A DNA stretch of 64,000 nucleotides from Cryobacterium sp. Y82. Its GTDB lineage: Bacteria > Actinomycetota > Actinomycetes > Actinomycetales > Microbacteriaceae. The translations under genes and the position numbers were made by a program. The stretch spans positions 132,123-196,122 of the forward strand of contig NZ_PJJJ01000033.1 of assembly GCF_002929495.1 (NCBI RefSeq). Direction: 5' to 3'. This document shows, one piece after another, positions 1 through 8,919 of this stretch (positions within the stretch are counted from its first letter, which is position 1; each line of letters opens with the position of its first letter). Under the pieces are notes generated by a model, which had not been told where the DNA came from, did no database searches, and saw nothing but the letters and a program-made list of their open reading frames with translations.

Positions 1-264
1 TGGTGGGCCAGCGTGCGGGACCTCACCCACCGGCTCGACGACATTGTCAGCGGCGGCGGACGCGACCCCCGTGCGATCGACCGCTATCTTTCGCTCGACA
101 GCGGCGGAATATATTCTCTGCAGAGCATGAACGCGTTTGAGGATGCCGTTGGCCGGGCCGCCGAACTCGGCTTCACCGATGTGATCAGTCACTGGCCGCG
201 CGAGCGCGGCATCTACGCCGGCGACGAATCCATTCTCGATACGGTCGCGGCCGCCCTCAAGTGA
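1..264 (+). CDS. LLM-class flavin-dependent oxidoreductase, C-terminal fragment
   Basis: Only the last 87 codons lie in the window; the frame is open from base 1, so the gene starts upstream. The visible tail contains a helix-rich stretch followed by GFTDVISHWPR and a final helix ending in AAALK. This is how the C-terminus of luciferase-like F420- or FMN-dependent monooxygenases usually looks. The substrate cannot be read from this fragment. The GTG at position 13 is an internal codon, not a credible start. The assignment rests on general family resemblance of the last residues only. Confidence 0.6.
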   Translation, partial: WWASVRDLTHRLDDIVSGGGRDPRAIDRYLSLDSGGIYSLQSMNAFEDAVGRAAELGFTDVISHWPRERGIYAGDESILDTVAAALK

Positions 265-311
265 ATCGGCCAAAGAGGCCGGTCGATCGAGGTTTCTCCG
301 CAGCGGATGTC

Positions 312-317
312 TAGGCT
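312..317 (+). promoter_or_regulatory. -10 box of leaderless AI-2E transporter gene
   Basis: TAGGCT lies 6 nt before the ATG at 324, so transcription should begin at or next to the start codon. There is no Shine-Dalgarno sequence, and no clear -35 box is visible. Confidence 0.5.
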
Positions 318-323
318 GAGTGC

Positions 324-1445
324 ATGCGCGCACAAGACGACCCCACTTCCCTGGTTCCTCGCACTCCGCTGACCGACCGACTCGGCTGGCTCGGATTGCG
401 TAGCGGACAGATTTTGCTCGTCATCCTCCTCTCCGCCGTGGTCATCTTCGGGCTGGTGCAGCTCAAGCTCGTCGTTATCCCCGTGCTGATCGCCATCATC
501 CTCGCCGCGGCACTGAGCCCGGTCATCAACGGCCTGCGTAAGCGCGGCGTCGCTGCGATCCTGGCCACCTGGATCACCCTGCTCGGTGGCATTGCCTTCT
601 TCGGCGGCATCATCACGCTCATCGTCTTTGCAGTGCGCGACCAGTGGGACGAGCTATTCTCCTCGGCCTCCCAGGGCATCGATCGGCTACAACAGTTTCT
701 TATCGAGGGGCCGATCCAGGTTGACGAGAAGCAGATCGACGCCGCGCGCACCGCGGTGGTCGATTTTCTTACCAGCAGCCAGTTCGGCACCGGAGCGCTC
801 GCCGGAGCCTCGGTGGTGTTCGAGCTGGTGACCGGAGCCGTGCTGCTCGTCGTCATACTGTTCTTCTTTCTCAAAGACGGCGGCCAGATCTGGAACTTCT
901 TCCTGACGCCGTTCAAGGGCGAACGCCTCGCCCGCGGACGCCGCATCGGCCACACCTCACTGCGGGTACTCGGCGGTTACGTGCGCGGCACTGCAATCGT
1001 CGCCGCCGTCGACGCCACCGCGATCGGCATCGGCCTCGCAATCCTGCAGGTGCCGCTCGCCCTCCCACTGTCGGTCATCGTTTTCCTCGGTGCGTTCATT
1101 CCGCTGATCGGTGCGACCGCGGCCGGTGTGCTCGCAGCCTTGGTCGCCCTCGTGGCCAGTGGGCCGACCGTTGCACTCATCGTCATCATCATCGTGATCG
1201 CGGTCAACCAGCTCGAGGGCAACTTCCTGCAGCCGGTGGTCATGGCGCAGTCGCTGAAGCTGCATCCGCTCGTCATCCTGGTCGGATTGACCGCGGGAAC
1301 TATCCTTGGCGGTATCGTCGGCGCCGTACTCTCGGTGCCGATCGCGGCCGTCGCCTGGGCCATCGCCAAAGCCTGGAACACACCGGATGCCCCGCGCCCG
1401 GTGGCCGCGCCAAGCCAGTTGAAACGTCGCGTTCGCAAGCGCTAA
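324..1445 (+). CDS. AI-2E family transporter (PerM/YhhQ-type membrane protein)
   Basis: A 373-residue integral membrane protein. Two to three hydrophobic segments sit at roughly residues 28-100. A long soluble stretch at about 105-160 (DELFSSASQGIDRLQQFL) follows, then a large C-terminal block of membrane segments at about 165-350. That arrangement is typical of the AI-2E exporter/PerM family. The C-terminus is basic (LKRRVRKR), consistent with a cytoplasmic end. The family name comes from TqsA; many members have other or unknown substrates, so AI-2E transport is not implied. The ATG at 324 has no ribosome site but a TAGGCT box 6 nt upstream, which fits leaderless expression. Confidence 0.85.
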   Translation: MRAQDDPTSLVPRTPLTDRLGWLGLRSGQILLVILLSAVVIFGLVQLKLVVIPVLIAIILAAALSPVINGLRKRGVAAILATWITLLGGIAFFGGIITLIVFAVRDQWDELFSSASQGIDRLQQFLIEGPIQVDEKQIDAARTAVVDFLTSSQFGTGALAGASVVFELVTGAVLLVVILFFFLKDGGQIWNFFLTPFKGERLARGRRIGHTSLRVLGGYVRGTAIVAAVDATAIGIGLAILQVPLALPLSVIVFLGAFIPLIGATAAGVLAALVALVASGPTVALIVIIIVIAVNQLEGNFLQPVVMAQSLKLHPLVILVGLTAGTILGGIVGAVLSVPIAAVAWAIAKAWNTPDAPRPVAAPSQLKRRVRKR

Positions 1446-1491
1446 ACCGATCTGCTCGTGCCAACGCTGCAACGTGCGTGATTGGAGAACC

Positions 1492-4383
1492 ATGACCGAG
1501 CAGAGCCCATTTCACCTGCCGCGCCCGCAGCTGACCCTCGAGCAGGCGATCGAGTTCGCCAGCGACCGGTTCGGCGTCACCGGCCCCGGCCCCGGCACCG
1601 AGCTCGGCAGCAATCAGGACCGTAACTTCCGAATGGAAACGGCCGCCGGCTCGGTCGTGCTGAAGGTCTCCAACCCGGGCATCGCCACTGTGGAATTGGA
1701 AGCCCAGAACGCGGCCCTGGCGCACCTGCGCAACCTGGGCCTCGACCTGCCGGCTGCGCTCGCCGGGATTGACGGTGCACAGATACAGCGCGTCACGATC
1801 GACGGGCAGAGCCTCGACCTGCGCTTGCTGACCTTTGTTGAGGGAGATCCGTTGACCGACGTCCCACGCCTGTCGGTTGGGCAGATTCGCGCGCTCGGCA
1901 ACGTTGCCGGTCGCATCGTTCGTGGCCTCGTCGATTTCGAGCACCCGGGAACCGATCGTTTTCTGCAGTGGGACCTGCGACGCGGCGGCGAAGTCATCGA
2001 TGCCCTCCTGCCGTACCTCGACGACGTGGCGCGCCGGGAGCGACTGCGTAGCGTCACCGACACCGCCCGGCAGCAAGTCGACCGGGTTGCATTAGACCTG
2101 CGGGTACAGACGATCCACGGTGATCTGACTGACGACAACGTGGTGAGTCGTGCTGACTCTCCCGATGCGATCACCGGAGTGATCGACTTCGGCGACGTGG
2201 CCCAGGGCTGGCTCGTCGCCGAGCTCGCTGCGACGTGCGCCTGCGTGCTGTACCGCAGCCCGCGGCATCCGCTCGCCATCCTCGACACTATCGAGGCTTT
2301 CGCCGCACAGGTGCCGCTCATCGACGCCGAAATCACCGCCCTCTGGCCGCTGATCGTGCTGCGCACGGCGGTGCTCGTCGTGAGCGGTGAACAGCAAGTG
2401 CACCTCGACGGTGACAACGACTACGCCGACGCCAACCGTGCCCGCGAGTGGCTCGCCCTCGACACGGCGGCAGATCAGGACGGCGCCGAACTCGAAGCAC
2501 TGATCCGCTTGGCCGTGACCGGCGAGAAGACGCCCGATGTCTTCACCGAGCACCCTCTGGCCGGCCCGCTCGCCCCAGCAGCCCTCCTCGACCTATCGGT
2601 CACGAGCGCCGCGTTCGACGCCGGCAGCTGGCTCACGCCCGGCATTGACGAGCGGGTGGCAGTGGACGTCGCCGCTCGCCTCGGCCACGCCGTCACCCGC
2701 TACGGCGAGTATCGCCTGTCGCAGACACGAATCGACACGGCCGAGGAATCGCTCACCCTGGCCCTCGGCGTGGAGCTGTACCTGCCCGCCGGGACTGTGA
2801 TCACGGCGCCGATGGACAGCACCGTCGCGGTGATCGATACCGGCGCGGTGCGGCTCGTAGGTGACCACTTTGACCTGTGGCTGACCGGACTTGACGTGCT
2901 TGCCGTCGACGGTCAGTTCATGCGAGCCGGAACCGCTCTCGGCACGGCCACTGCCCGTCTGACCGTTCAGACCAGCCGACTGAGAGGCATCCGCCCGCCG
3001 TTTTTTGTGGCGCCCTCTGGAGCAATGCTGTGGCAGAGGGTCTGCCCCGACCCCTCCGCTCTGATCGGGCTCGACACCGCCCGTCCCCTCGCCGATCCGG
3101 CCGCCGTGCTGCAGCGCCGTGATGCGTCGTTCGCCCGAGTACAGGAGCACTACTACGTGGCCCCGCCGCAGATCGAACGCGGCTGGAAGCACTACTTGAT
3201 CGATATCTACGGGCAGAGCTACGTCGATATGGTCAACAACGTCACCACCGTCGGACATGGACACCCGCGCATTGCCGAGGCCGCTCGCAGCCAGTGGTCT
3301 TTGCTAAATACCAACTCCCGTTTTCACTACGAAGAGCTCGTACGGTTCACCGAACGCCTCGCCGAACTGGCGCCCGACCCGCTCGACACGGTCTTTCTGG
3401 TCAATAGCGGCACCGAAGCCGTCGACCTCGCTCTGCGCCTTGCTTTCAGCTACAGCGGCCATGACACCGTCCTGTCTGTGCGGGAGGCCTATCACGGCTG
3501 GTCGATGGCAGCGGATGCCGTCTCCTCCTCGGTCGCCGATAACCCACGGGCGCTCGATACCCGGCCGGACTGGGTGCACCTGATCGAGGCTCCGAACGCC
3601 GTGCGCGGCAAATACCGGGGCCCGCATTCTGCGCGGCGATACCTTGTTGATCTCGATGGTGACCTGCAAGCCCTCGAGGACGACGAGCGCACGGTCGCCG
3701 CTTTTATCGCCGAACCGGTGTTCGGCAATGCCGGCGGCGTGCTGCTGCCCGACGGTTACCTGGCCGGCGTCTATGACAGGGTGCGCGCCCGCGGCGGGCT
3801 CTGCATCGCCGATGAGGTGCAGGTGGGCTATGCGCGCCTCGGCCGATACTTCTGGGGCACGGAGCAGCAGAACGTGGTCCCCGATATCATCACCATCGCC
3901 AAGGCGATGGGCAACGGGCATCCGCTTGGCGCGGTGATCACCCGCCGCAAGGTGGCCGAACGATTTGCCGACGCTGGACCGTTCTTCTCTTCTGCCGGTG
4001 GCAGCCCGCTGAGCTGCCGCATCGGCCTGACGGTGCTCGACATCATGCGTGACGAGGACCTGCAGAGCAACGCCGAGATCGTCGGACGGCACCTGAAGCA
4101 CGGGCTTGAACGGCTCGGCGAACGGTTCGACCTGGTCGGTGCGGTCTACGGTATGGGGCTCTATCTCGGCGTCGAACTGGTCAGTGACCGGGCGAAGTTC
4201 ACGCCGGCAACAGTGGCAGCGGCCCGGCTATGTGAGGAACTCCTACTGCGCGGCATCATCGTGCAACCTACCGGCGACTTTAAGAACGTACTCAAGATCA
4301 AGCCGCCGCTCTGCCTCAGCGTCGCCAGCGCCGACCATTTCTTGCACGCTCTCGGTGAGGTGCTTGGCGAGCTCGCCGACTGA
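1492..4383 (+). CDS. Fused APH-type kinase / M23-like / class III aminotransferase-fold protein
   Basis: A 963-residue, three-part protein. Residues ~20-330 are an aminoglycoside-phosphotransferase-like kinase with the catalytic loop HGDLTDDN near residue 208 and the metal-binding IDFGD near 230. Residues ~420-505 resemble the beta-rich M23 peptidase/lipoyl-like module (YLPAGTVITAPMDSTVAV), without an obvious catalytic set. Residues ~560-963 are a class III PLP aminotransferase fold; the Schiff-base lysine is about K804 in ITIAKAMGNGHPLG. Human relatives of the two outer domains are hydroxylysine kinase and the phospholyases AGXT2L1/2, so a kinase plus phospholyase acting on an amino alcohol is the best inference. 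The ATG at 1492 is preferred over GTG 1474 because TTGGAGAACC lies just before it. The gene ends one base from the convergent DUF7882 gene. Confidence 0.85.
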   Translation: MTEQSPFHLPRPQLTLEQAIEFASDRFGVTGPGPGTELGSNQDRNFRMETAAGSVVLKVSNPGIATVELEAQNAALAHLRNLGLDLPAALAGIDGAQIQRVTIDGQSLDLRLLTFVEGDPLTDVPRLSVGQIRALGNVAGRIVRGLVDFEHPGTDRFLQWDLRRGGEVIDALLPYLDDVARRERLRSVTDTARQQVDRVALDLRVQTIHGDLTDDNVVSRADSPDAITGVIDFGDVAQGWLVAELAATCACVLYRSPRHPLAILDTIEAFAAQVPLIDAEITALWPLIVLRTAVLVVSGEQQVHLDGDNDYADANRAREWLALDTAADQDGAELEALIRLAVTGEKTPDVFTEHPLAGPLAPAALLDLSVTSAAFDAGSWLTPGIDERVAVDVAARLGHAVTRYGEYRLSQTRIDTAEESLTLALGVELYLPAGTVITAPMDSTVAVIDTGAVRLVGDHFDLWLTGLDVLAVDGQFMRAGTALGTATARLTVQTSRLRGIRPPFFVAPSGAMLWQRVCPDPSALIGLDTARPLADPAAVLQRRDASFARVQEHYYVAPPQIERGWKHYLIDIYGQSYVDMVNNVTTVGHGHPRIAEAARSQWSLLNTNSRFHYEELVRFTERLAELAPDPLDTVFLVNSGTEAVDLALRLAFSYSGHDTVLSVREAYHGWSMAADAVSSSVADNPRALDTRPDWVHLIEAPNAVRGKYRGPHSARRYLVDLDGDLQALEDDERTVAAFIAEPVFGNAGGVLLPDGYLAGVYDRVRARGGLCIADEVQVGYARLGRYFWGTEQQNVVPDIITIAKAMGNGHPLGAVITRRKVAERFADAGPFFSSAGGSPLSCRIGLTVLDIMRDEDLQSNAEIVGRHLKHGLERLGERFDLVGAVYGMGLYLGVELVSDRAKFTPATVAAARLCEELLLRGIIVQPTGDFKNVLKIKPPLCLSVASADHFLHALGEVLGELAD

Positions 4384-4384
4384 G

Positions 4385-4717
4385 CTAGCGACGTGTTTTC
4401 ACGGGGGTGGGCGCCGCCGGCTCGGGTTCGGCGATGAAAACCAGGCCTCCGGCACTATTGGCCGAAAGCATGAGCGTTTCGATCCATTCACGATTGATCG
4501 TCGGGATTCGGCTGCCGAAATACCGGTAGTAGAGCGTGCTCGTCGGGTCGAGCCAGATGGCACTGCGGCCGCTGCCCTCACCGACAGAATCCGTCCAGGT
4601 GAAGACGAAACTTTCGCGTCGACGCAGCTTGGTGCTGATCACGATCTGCAGGTGCATGAGGGCGCGATCGTCGAAGGTGATCACGATGCCCGGATTGCCG
4701 TAAAGCAATGTACCCAA
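4385..4717 (-). CDS. DUF7882 family small protein
   Basis: A 110-residue protein starting MGTLLYGN, with a central KLRRRESFVFTW segment, then GSGRSAIWLDPT and NREWIETLML. From memory this matches a small protein family very common in Microbacteriaceae, now called DUF7882 and often mislabelled as ATP-dependent DNA ligase. It is far too short to be a ligase and has no ligase KxDG motif. The start is a TTG at 4717, chosen because GGAGG lies 8 nt upstream (4726-4730). The gene is convergent with the kinase-aminotransferase fusion. Function unknown. Confidence 0.75.
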   Translation of the reverse strand: MGTLLYGNPGIVITFDDRALMHLQIVISTKLRRRESFVFTWTDSVGEGSGRSAIWLDPTSTLYYRYFGSRIPTINREWIETLMLSANSAGGLVFIAEPEPAAPTPVKTRR

Positions 4718-4826
4718 TACATGCACCTCCTCGATTATTCCACCACTGTAGCGGTAGCCGGGCGAGGTCAGTCCGGCTCGTTGCGGCGAATTCCCGCTGG
4801 GGGGCCGCGTCGGTCGCACACTCTGC

Positions 4827-4832
4827 TAAAGT
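4827..4832 (+). promoter_or_regulatory. Putative -10 box for rpsO
   Basis: TAAAGT lies about 90 nt upstream of the rpsO ATG and would start a transcript near 4839. The resulting leader carries AGAAAGGGG ahead of the start codon. No good -35 is visible. Confidence 0.35.
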
Positions 4833-4922
4833 ATGAAGGTTGCCGTTCAACGGCCGCGGATAAAGAGAGCTCAGGCAATTGGCCAAGGGCACCGCGCAGT
4901 GAGAGAAAGGGGATCCCACTTT

Positions 4923-5192
4923 ATGGCACTCGAACCAGATGCTAAGAAGGCGATCATCGAAAAGTACGCTACCCACCCAGGCGACACCGGGTCCCCGGAA
5001 GTTCAGATTGCAATGCTCACGCAGCGCATTCTTGACCTCACGGAACACCTGAAAGAGCACAAGCACGACCACCACTCACGTCGTGGTCTGCTTCTCATGG
5101 TTGGTCAGCGTCGCCGTCTGCTCGGTTACCTGTCGGACATCGACATCACTCGATACCGCACACTGATCGGCAGCCTCGGCCTGCGTCGCTAA
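4923..5192 (+). CDS. rpsO: 30S ribosomal protein S15
   Basis: An 89-residue protein, the exact usual length of S15. It contains the conserved [11 protein letters not shown], the [12 protein letters not shown] loop that contacts 16S rRNA, and the C-terminal [12 protein letters not shown]15 is an early assembly protein of the 30S platform. The ATG at 4923 follows a purine-rich AGAAAGGGG. In most bacteria rpsO is directly followed by pnp. Here an amino-acid permease and a divergent hydrolase lie between them. Confidence 0.97.
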   Translation: MALEPDAKKAIIEKYATHPGDTGSPEVQIAMLTQRILDLTEHLKEHKHDHHSRRGLLLMVGQRRRLLGYLSDIDITRYRTLIGSLGLRR

Positions 5193-5321
5193 TCTACTTG
5201 TAGCGAAGGCAGCGTTGACAACGCGAACTTCTTCACAACGGGTCGTCGCCTTCGGGTGGCGGCCCGTTCTGCGTACCGGGTTATCTCGAGGGAGACACCG
5301 AACGGGTGAGAACGGGGTTGC

Positions 5322-5327
5322 TAGCAT
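5322..5327 (+). promoter_or_regulatory. Putative -10 box for the amino-acid permease
   Basis: TAGCAT would place the transcript start near 5334, about 28 nt before the ATG at 5362. This argues against the much longer open frame upstream being coding. Confidence 0.35.
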
Positions 5328-5361
5328 GAGGGTTGGCAATAACGAACGGATATCACTACGC

Positions 5362-6888
5362 ATGAGTCTCTTGCGCACCAAGAGTATTGAAGATTCGATA
5401 GCAGACTCGCTGGAGAAGGGTCACAGCCTTAAACGCACCCTCGGTACCTGGGACCTCATGATCATGGGTGTCGCCGTGGCTGTAGGTGCGGGAATTTTTT
5501 CCGTAGGGGCAAAGGCTGCCGGCAGTTATGCCGGACCGTCGGTGACGCTTGCTTTTCTGCTGGCCGCTTTCACCTGCGCGCTCGCGATCATGTGCTACGC
5601 CGAGTTTGCCTCTGCCGTCCCCGTCGCTGGTTCTGCGTACACCTTCACCTATGCGACTCTCGGTGAGCTGCTGGCCTGGATCATCGGCTGGGACCTCATC
5701 CTCGAGATGCTGACCGCGTCCGCCGTGATCGCCAAATACTGGGGCATCTACCTCAGCACCGTCTTCGACCTGGCCGGCTGGAACGTTCCCGCCACCATCG
5801 AGGTGCTTGGCCTGGACGTCAGCTGGGGCGCCTTCGTCATCGTCGCCGTCTTCACCGCCTTGCTCGTGCTCGGCACCCAGCTCTCCGCCCGGGTCGCCAG
5901 CGTCTTCACGATCATCAAGGTCGCCATCGTCGTCTTCGTCATCGTCGTCGGGGCATTCTTCATCAGCCCGAAGAACTACACCCCGTTCATCCCCGCCGCG
6001 GTACCCAGTGAGGGCGGAGACGGTGACGTCTGGATGCAGTCACTGTTCTCCTTCATGACCGGTGCGGCCCCCGCACAGTACGGCTTGTTCGGTTTGCTAG
6101 CCGGCGCATCCCTCGTGTTCTTCGCGTTCATCGGGTTCGACGTCGTTGCTACGAGCGCCGAAGAGGTCAAGAACCCGCAGAAAACCCTGCCAAGAGGCAT
6201 CTTTGCCGGACTGGCCATCGTCACGGTGCTGTATCTCGGCGTGAGCCTGGTGCTCACCGGGATGGTGCCGTACACCGTGCTTGCCGGCGATCCGAACGCG
6301 TCACTCGCCACCGCTTTCGTCGCTGTCGGCGCCGGCTGGGCTGCCCAGATCATTTCGATCGGAATCCTGGTCGGCCTCACGACGGTGATCATGGTGCTGC
6401 TGCTCGGCCTCTCTCGCGTGCTGTTCGCGATGAGTCGCGACGGCCTGCTGCCGCGCTGGCTGAGCGTCACGAGCGAGAAGCGCCGCACTCCGGCACGAAT
6501 TCAGATCATCTCCGGTGCCGCCGTCGCTTTGCTGGCCGGCCTCACCGACGTTGGGGTGCTCGAAGAAATGATCAATATCGGCACCCTGTCGGCGTTCGTA
6601 CTCGTCAGCATCGCGGTCGTCGTGCTGCGTAAGAAACGCCCCGACCTGCCGCGAGCTTTCAAGGTGCCTTTCTCCCCAGTGCTGCCGATTCTCTCGGCTG
6701 TGCTGTGCATCTGGCTGATGTTGAACCTGACGACCCTCACCTGGGTGCGCTTCGCGGTCTGGCTGGTCGTGGGCTTCATCGTCTACTTCGCCTATGGACG
6801 CCGACATTCCGTACTCGGCATCAAGCAGCGTGCCGCTGCCGCCGAAGCAGCCAGGGTCACTGCAGGCGGGTCGACACTCGTCGACTGA
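5362..6888 (+). CDS. APC superfamily amino-acid permease (CAT-like)
   Basis: A 508-residue polytopic protein with about 12 membrane segments. After a short charged N-terminus (KSIEDSIADSLEKGHSLKRTLG) comes the first helix, with the glycine-rich signature GVAVAVGAGIFSVGAKAA that binds the substrate backbone in APC permeases. The overall plan resembles bacterial cationic amino-acid transporters (YhdG/CAT type). The substrate is not determinable from sequence. The frame is open from 5215, but residues before 5362 have no family resemblance, so the start is set at MSLLRTK. It sits between rpsO and pnp, facing the GH88-type gene. Confidence 0.85.
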   Translation: MSLLRTKSIEDSIADSLEKGHSLKRTLGTWDLMIMGVAVAVGAGIFSVGAKAAGSYAGPSVTLAFLLAAFTCALAIMCYAEFASAVPVAGSAYTFTYATLGELLAWIIGWDLILEMLTASAVIAKYWGIYLSTVFDLAGWNVPATIEVLGLDVSWGAFVIVAVFTALLVLGTQLSARVASVFTIIKVAIVVFVIVVGAFFISPKNYTPFIPAAVPSEGGDGDVWMQSLFSFMTGAAPAQYGLFGLLAGASLVFFAFIGFDVVATSAEEVKNPQKTLPRGIFAGLAIVTVLYLGVSLVLTGMVPYTVLAGDPNASLATAFVAVGAGWAAQIISIGILVGLTTVIMVLLLGLSRVLFAMSRDGLLPRWLSVTSEKRRTPARIQIISGAAVALLAGLTDVGVLEEMINIGTLSAFVLVSIAVVVLRKKRPDLPRAFKVPFSPVLPILSAVLCIWLMLNLTTLTWVRFAVWLVVGFIVYFAYGRRHSVLGIKQRAAAAEAARVTAGGSTLVD

Positions 6889-6957
6889 CGATCATTGGTC
6901 GCAAGTTCTCCGCTCGAGCGCGACCTGGCGCAGCAGATCGGCATGGACCGGACAGAT

Positions 6958-6974
6958 CGGGGCACCGGTGCCCG
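6958..6974. terminator. GC-rich palindrome between convergent genes
   Basis: GGGCACCGGTGCCC is a perfect 14-bp palindrome lying between the convergent permease and hydrolase genes. It has no U-tract on either side, so a role as terminator is only a guess. Confidence 0.25.
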
Positions 6975-7003
6975 AGCGATCCGAATGATCACTCGAACTT
7001 GGG

Positions 7004-8737
7004 TTATCGGGTGGATCCGGCCCAGAGCTCCTCGACGGATACGACGAGGGGCGCTGGAACCGAGTTGCTGCCGGAGTAGACCATCAGGCCGATGGAACCA
7101 ACCGATTGCAGGCCGGCCGTCGAGTCGGTCTTGGTGACCTGCCAGGTGCTGGGTTCGGCCGTGCCAACCTTCCATACCTTGGCGCGAATCGCCGTGGGCG
7201 AGGCCCCCGTGACCTGCAATCGAAGTTGTAGTCGATTTCCGGGTGCGTAGGTCAGCCTGGGAACGATCAGATCCACCACGGTCGAGTTCGTGCGCCGAAT
7301 CTGCAGCTTGACGCTTCCGCTCGGTGCCACGACGACCCTGGCTCCGTAGGACGCGGTGCCGACACGCCGACCGATGACCGCGACATAGGCGGACCCGGTA
7401 GTCGGTCGCACGAGGTTGAGGGTTGTGCGCACCTCGGTGTCCTGACTGGACACCCCGTTCAGGTAAGCAGCCCGGGTGGTTCCCGGCGGCGTGGTCAACT
7501 GCGCGACTCCACGTACCACGGAGAAGCCGGTGGCTGCGGTCCACGAACCTCCCAGCTCGGCTGATCCCAGGGCGCCGGTGACGGTGCGACCGAAGGTGTC
7601 GGAGGCCAGGACGCCGCTAAGTCGGGCGACCTCGGACGCTGCCAACGTGAACGCACCAACGCAGTAGGCAATGGACGTCGTCGTGCTGGGTTTGGCCGGG
7701 GCTTCCCCGACGCCCTGGCAGTTTGACAAGAAGCCCGAACTTTTCAGCGAAAGCGTGCTGAGTCCGGCCCAAGCGCGCGTGATAACCGGAAGGTAGGTCG
7801 CCGAGTCGAGTAGGCCGGTGCGGATGCCGTATGCCATCGCGTAGACGAAGAGCGCCGTAGCGCTGGTTTCGGGCGCTGGAAAGAGTGACGGGCTGAGCAG
7901 GCTGCTGCGCCACATCCCGTCGGATCCCTGGAGCTGGGCCAGCCGGGCAGCCATCGTCTGGAGCATGGTTTTGTACTCGGTGTACTGCGGGTCTGCCGGA
8001 GGCAACACCATCAGCGTGCGCGCCATCGCCCCGATCACCCAGCCGTTACCTCGCGCCCACATAACCTTGTGGCCGAGCGAATCACGCTGTCCGACGTACT
8101 TGCAATCCCGCCACCACAGCTGTTCGGCAGCATCAAACAGCCCGTCAGCGACGCAGCCGGGCCGCACAGACGTCGTGCCGTCGTTCTTGAGAAAGTTATA
8201 GAACTGCGAATGCTTCATTTGATAGGCGGACTTGCCGGTTCGGGTAGCCCAGCGTGGCCACAGAGGCAGGCCCATGAACATCGAGTCGATCCACCAATAC
8301 CGATTGGCCGCGAGGCTGAGGTCCCCGGCCATGAACCTGTCGGATGGCGCAAGGTTCGCATTCACCCCGACATTCGCGGAGTCCTGCCAGACCTGGATTG
8401 CCGCACGGCTGTCGGGGTTGGACGTGGGGCTTGACGGTGCGTCGGCGATCCAGTTGTTCCGTGCGCCCCAGGACTGCAGCCACTGCCGGTAGATCGGATC
8501 GTTGGTTTCCTGAACGAGGGCCTCTACCCCCATGAAATAGGGGGCCCATTTCCAACCGGCGTCGGAAGTCGCTCCGCCATTGTGCGCATAGAAATAGTCG
8601 GTTGCGGTGCGCGCGGCCTGCACGATCGACGAACGAGATGGGAGCGCCGCAGGAGCAGCCTGCGCGGTCTGCGAGCTCTGCGCGGTTGGCAGGACAACGA
8701 CGAGAACAGTCAAGAGCAAGGCGAGGACGGTTTTCAT
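7004..8737 (-). CDS. Secreted GH88/GH105-type unsaturated glucuronyl hydrolase with C-terminal beta-sandwich
   Basis: A 577-residue secreted protein. A signal peptide ([17 protein letters not shown], cut near AQAAPAA) leads into an (alpha/alpha)6-type domain at ~30-380. This contains [35 protein letters not shown] and [17 protein letters not shown], all typical of the GH88/GH105 rhamnogalacturonyl/glucuronyl hydrolases. Residues ~385-577 ([20 protein letters not shown]) form a beta-sandwich module found at the ends of several actinobacterial extracellular proteins, probably carbohydrate- or wall-binding. It likely removes unsaturated uronic acid from polysaccharide-lyase products, but no lyase is nearby. 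The ATG at 8737 is chosen over 8764 because it gives a clean signal peptide and has TACTTT 6 nt upstream. Confidence 0.75.
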   Translation of the reverse strand: MKTVLALLLTVLVVVLPTAQSSQTAQAAPAALPSRSSIVQAARTATDYFYAHNGGATSDAGWKWAPYFMGVEALVQETNDPIYRQWLQSWGARNNWIADAPSSPTSNPDSRAAIQVWQDSANVGVNANLAPSDRFMAGDLSLAANRYWWIDSMFMGLPLWPRWATRTGKSAYQMKHSQFYNFLKNDGTTSVRPGCVADGLFDAAEQLWWRDCKYVGQRDSLGHKVMWARGNGWVIGAMARTLMVLPPADPQYTEYKTMLQTMAARLAQLQGSDGMWRSSLLSPSLFPAPETSATALFVYAMAYGIRTGLLDSATYLPVITRAWAGLSTLSLKSSGFLSNCQGVGEAPAKPSTTTSIAYCVGAFTLAASEVARLSGVLASDTFGRTVTGALGSAELGGSWTAATGFSVVRGVAQLTTPPGTTRAAYLNGVSSQDTEVRTTLNLVRPTTGSAYVAVIGRRVGTASYGARVVVAPSGSVKLQIRRTNSTVVDLIVPRLTYAPGNRLQLRLQVTGASPTAIRAKVWKVGTAEPSTWQVTKTDSTAGLQSVGSIGLMVYSGSNSVPAPLVVSVEELWAGSTR

Positions 8738-8743
8738 GGTGTC

Positions 8744-8749
8744 AAAGTA
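8744..8749 (-). promoter_or_regulatory. -10 box of leaderless GH88-type gene
   Basis: On the minus strand TACTTT is followed by 6 nt and then the ATG at 8737. There is no ribosome-binding site. Confidence 0.4.
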
Positions 8750-8803
8750 CTCGGAGGTCGCCATTCCGGCAATGCTGGCGCCGGTGGCTTCGAGCGGGTC
8801 TGT

Positions 8804-8809
8804 TAGGCT
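8804..8809 (+). promoter_or_regulatory. Putative pnp -10 box
   Basis: TAGGCT would start a transcript at about 8816, giving a leader of roughly 104 nt to pnp. A small hairpin (8819-8834) would sit at the very 5' end. Confidence 0.4.
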
Positions 8810-8818
8810 TATTGGGGC

Positions 8819-8834
8819 CGATTCTATGGAATCG
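8819..8834 (+). other. Hairpin at the predicted 5' end of the pnp leader
   Basis: CGATTC and GAATCG form a 6-bp stem with a TATG loop, a few bases after the predicted transcript start. In enteric bacteria PNPase represses its own mRNA through a leader stem. Whether this stem does so is unknown. Confidence 0.35.
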
Positions 8835-8919
8835 ACCTGTCCAACTCGCCTGTCATACGGGCACGCGAGCCTTCGTCGCCAGAATGGCGAGAAGCAAACT
8901 TAAAGGAGAAAACCCCCAC

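Noticed and set aside
4385..4717. ATP-dependent DNA ligase
   Set aside because: A label often attached to this family, but the protein has 110 residues and no ligase motif.
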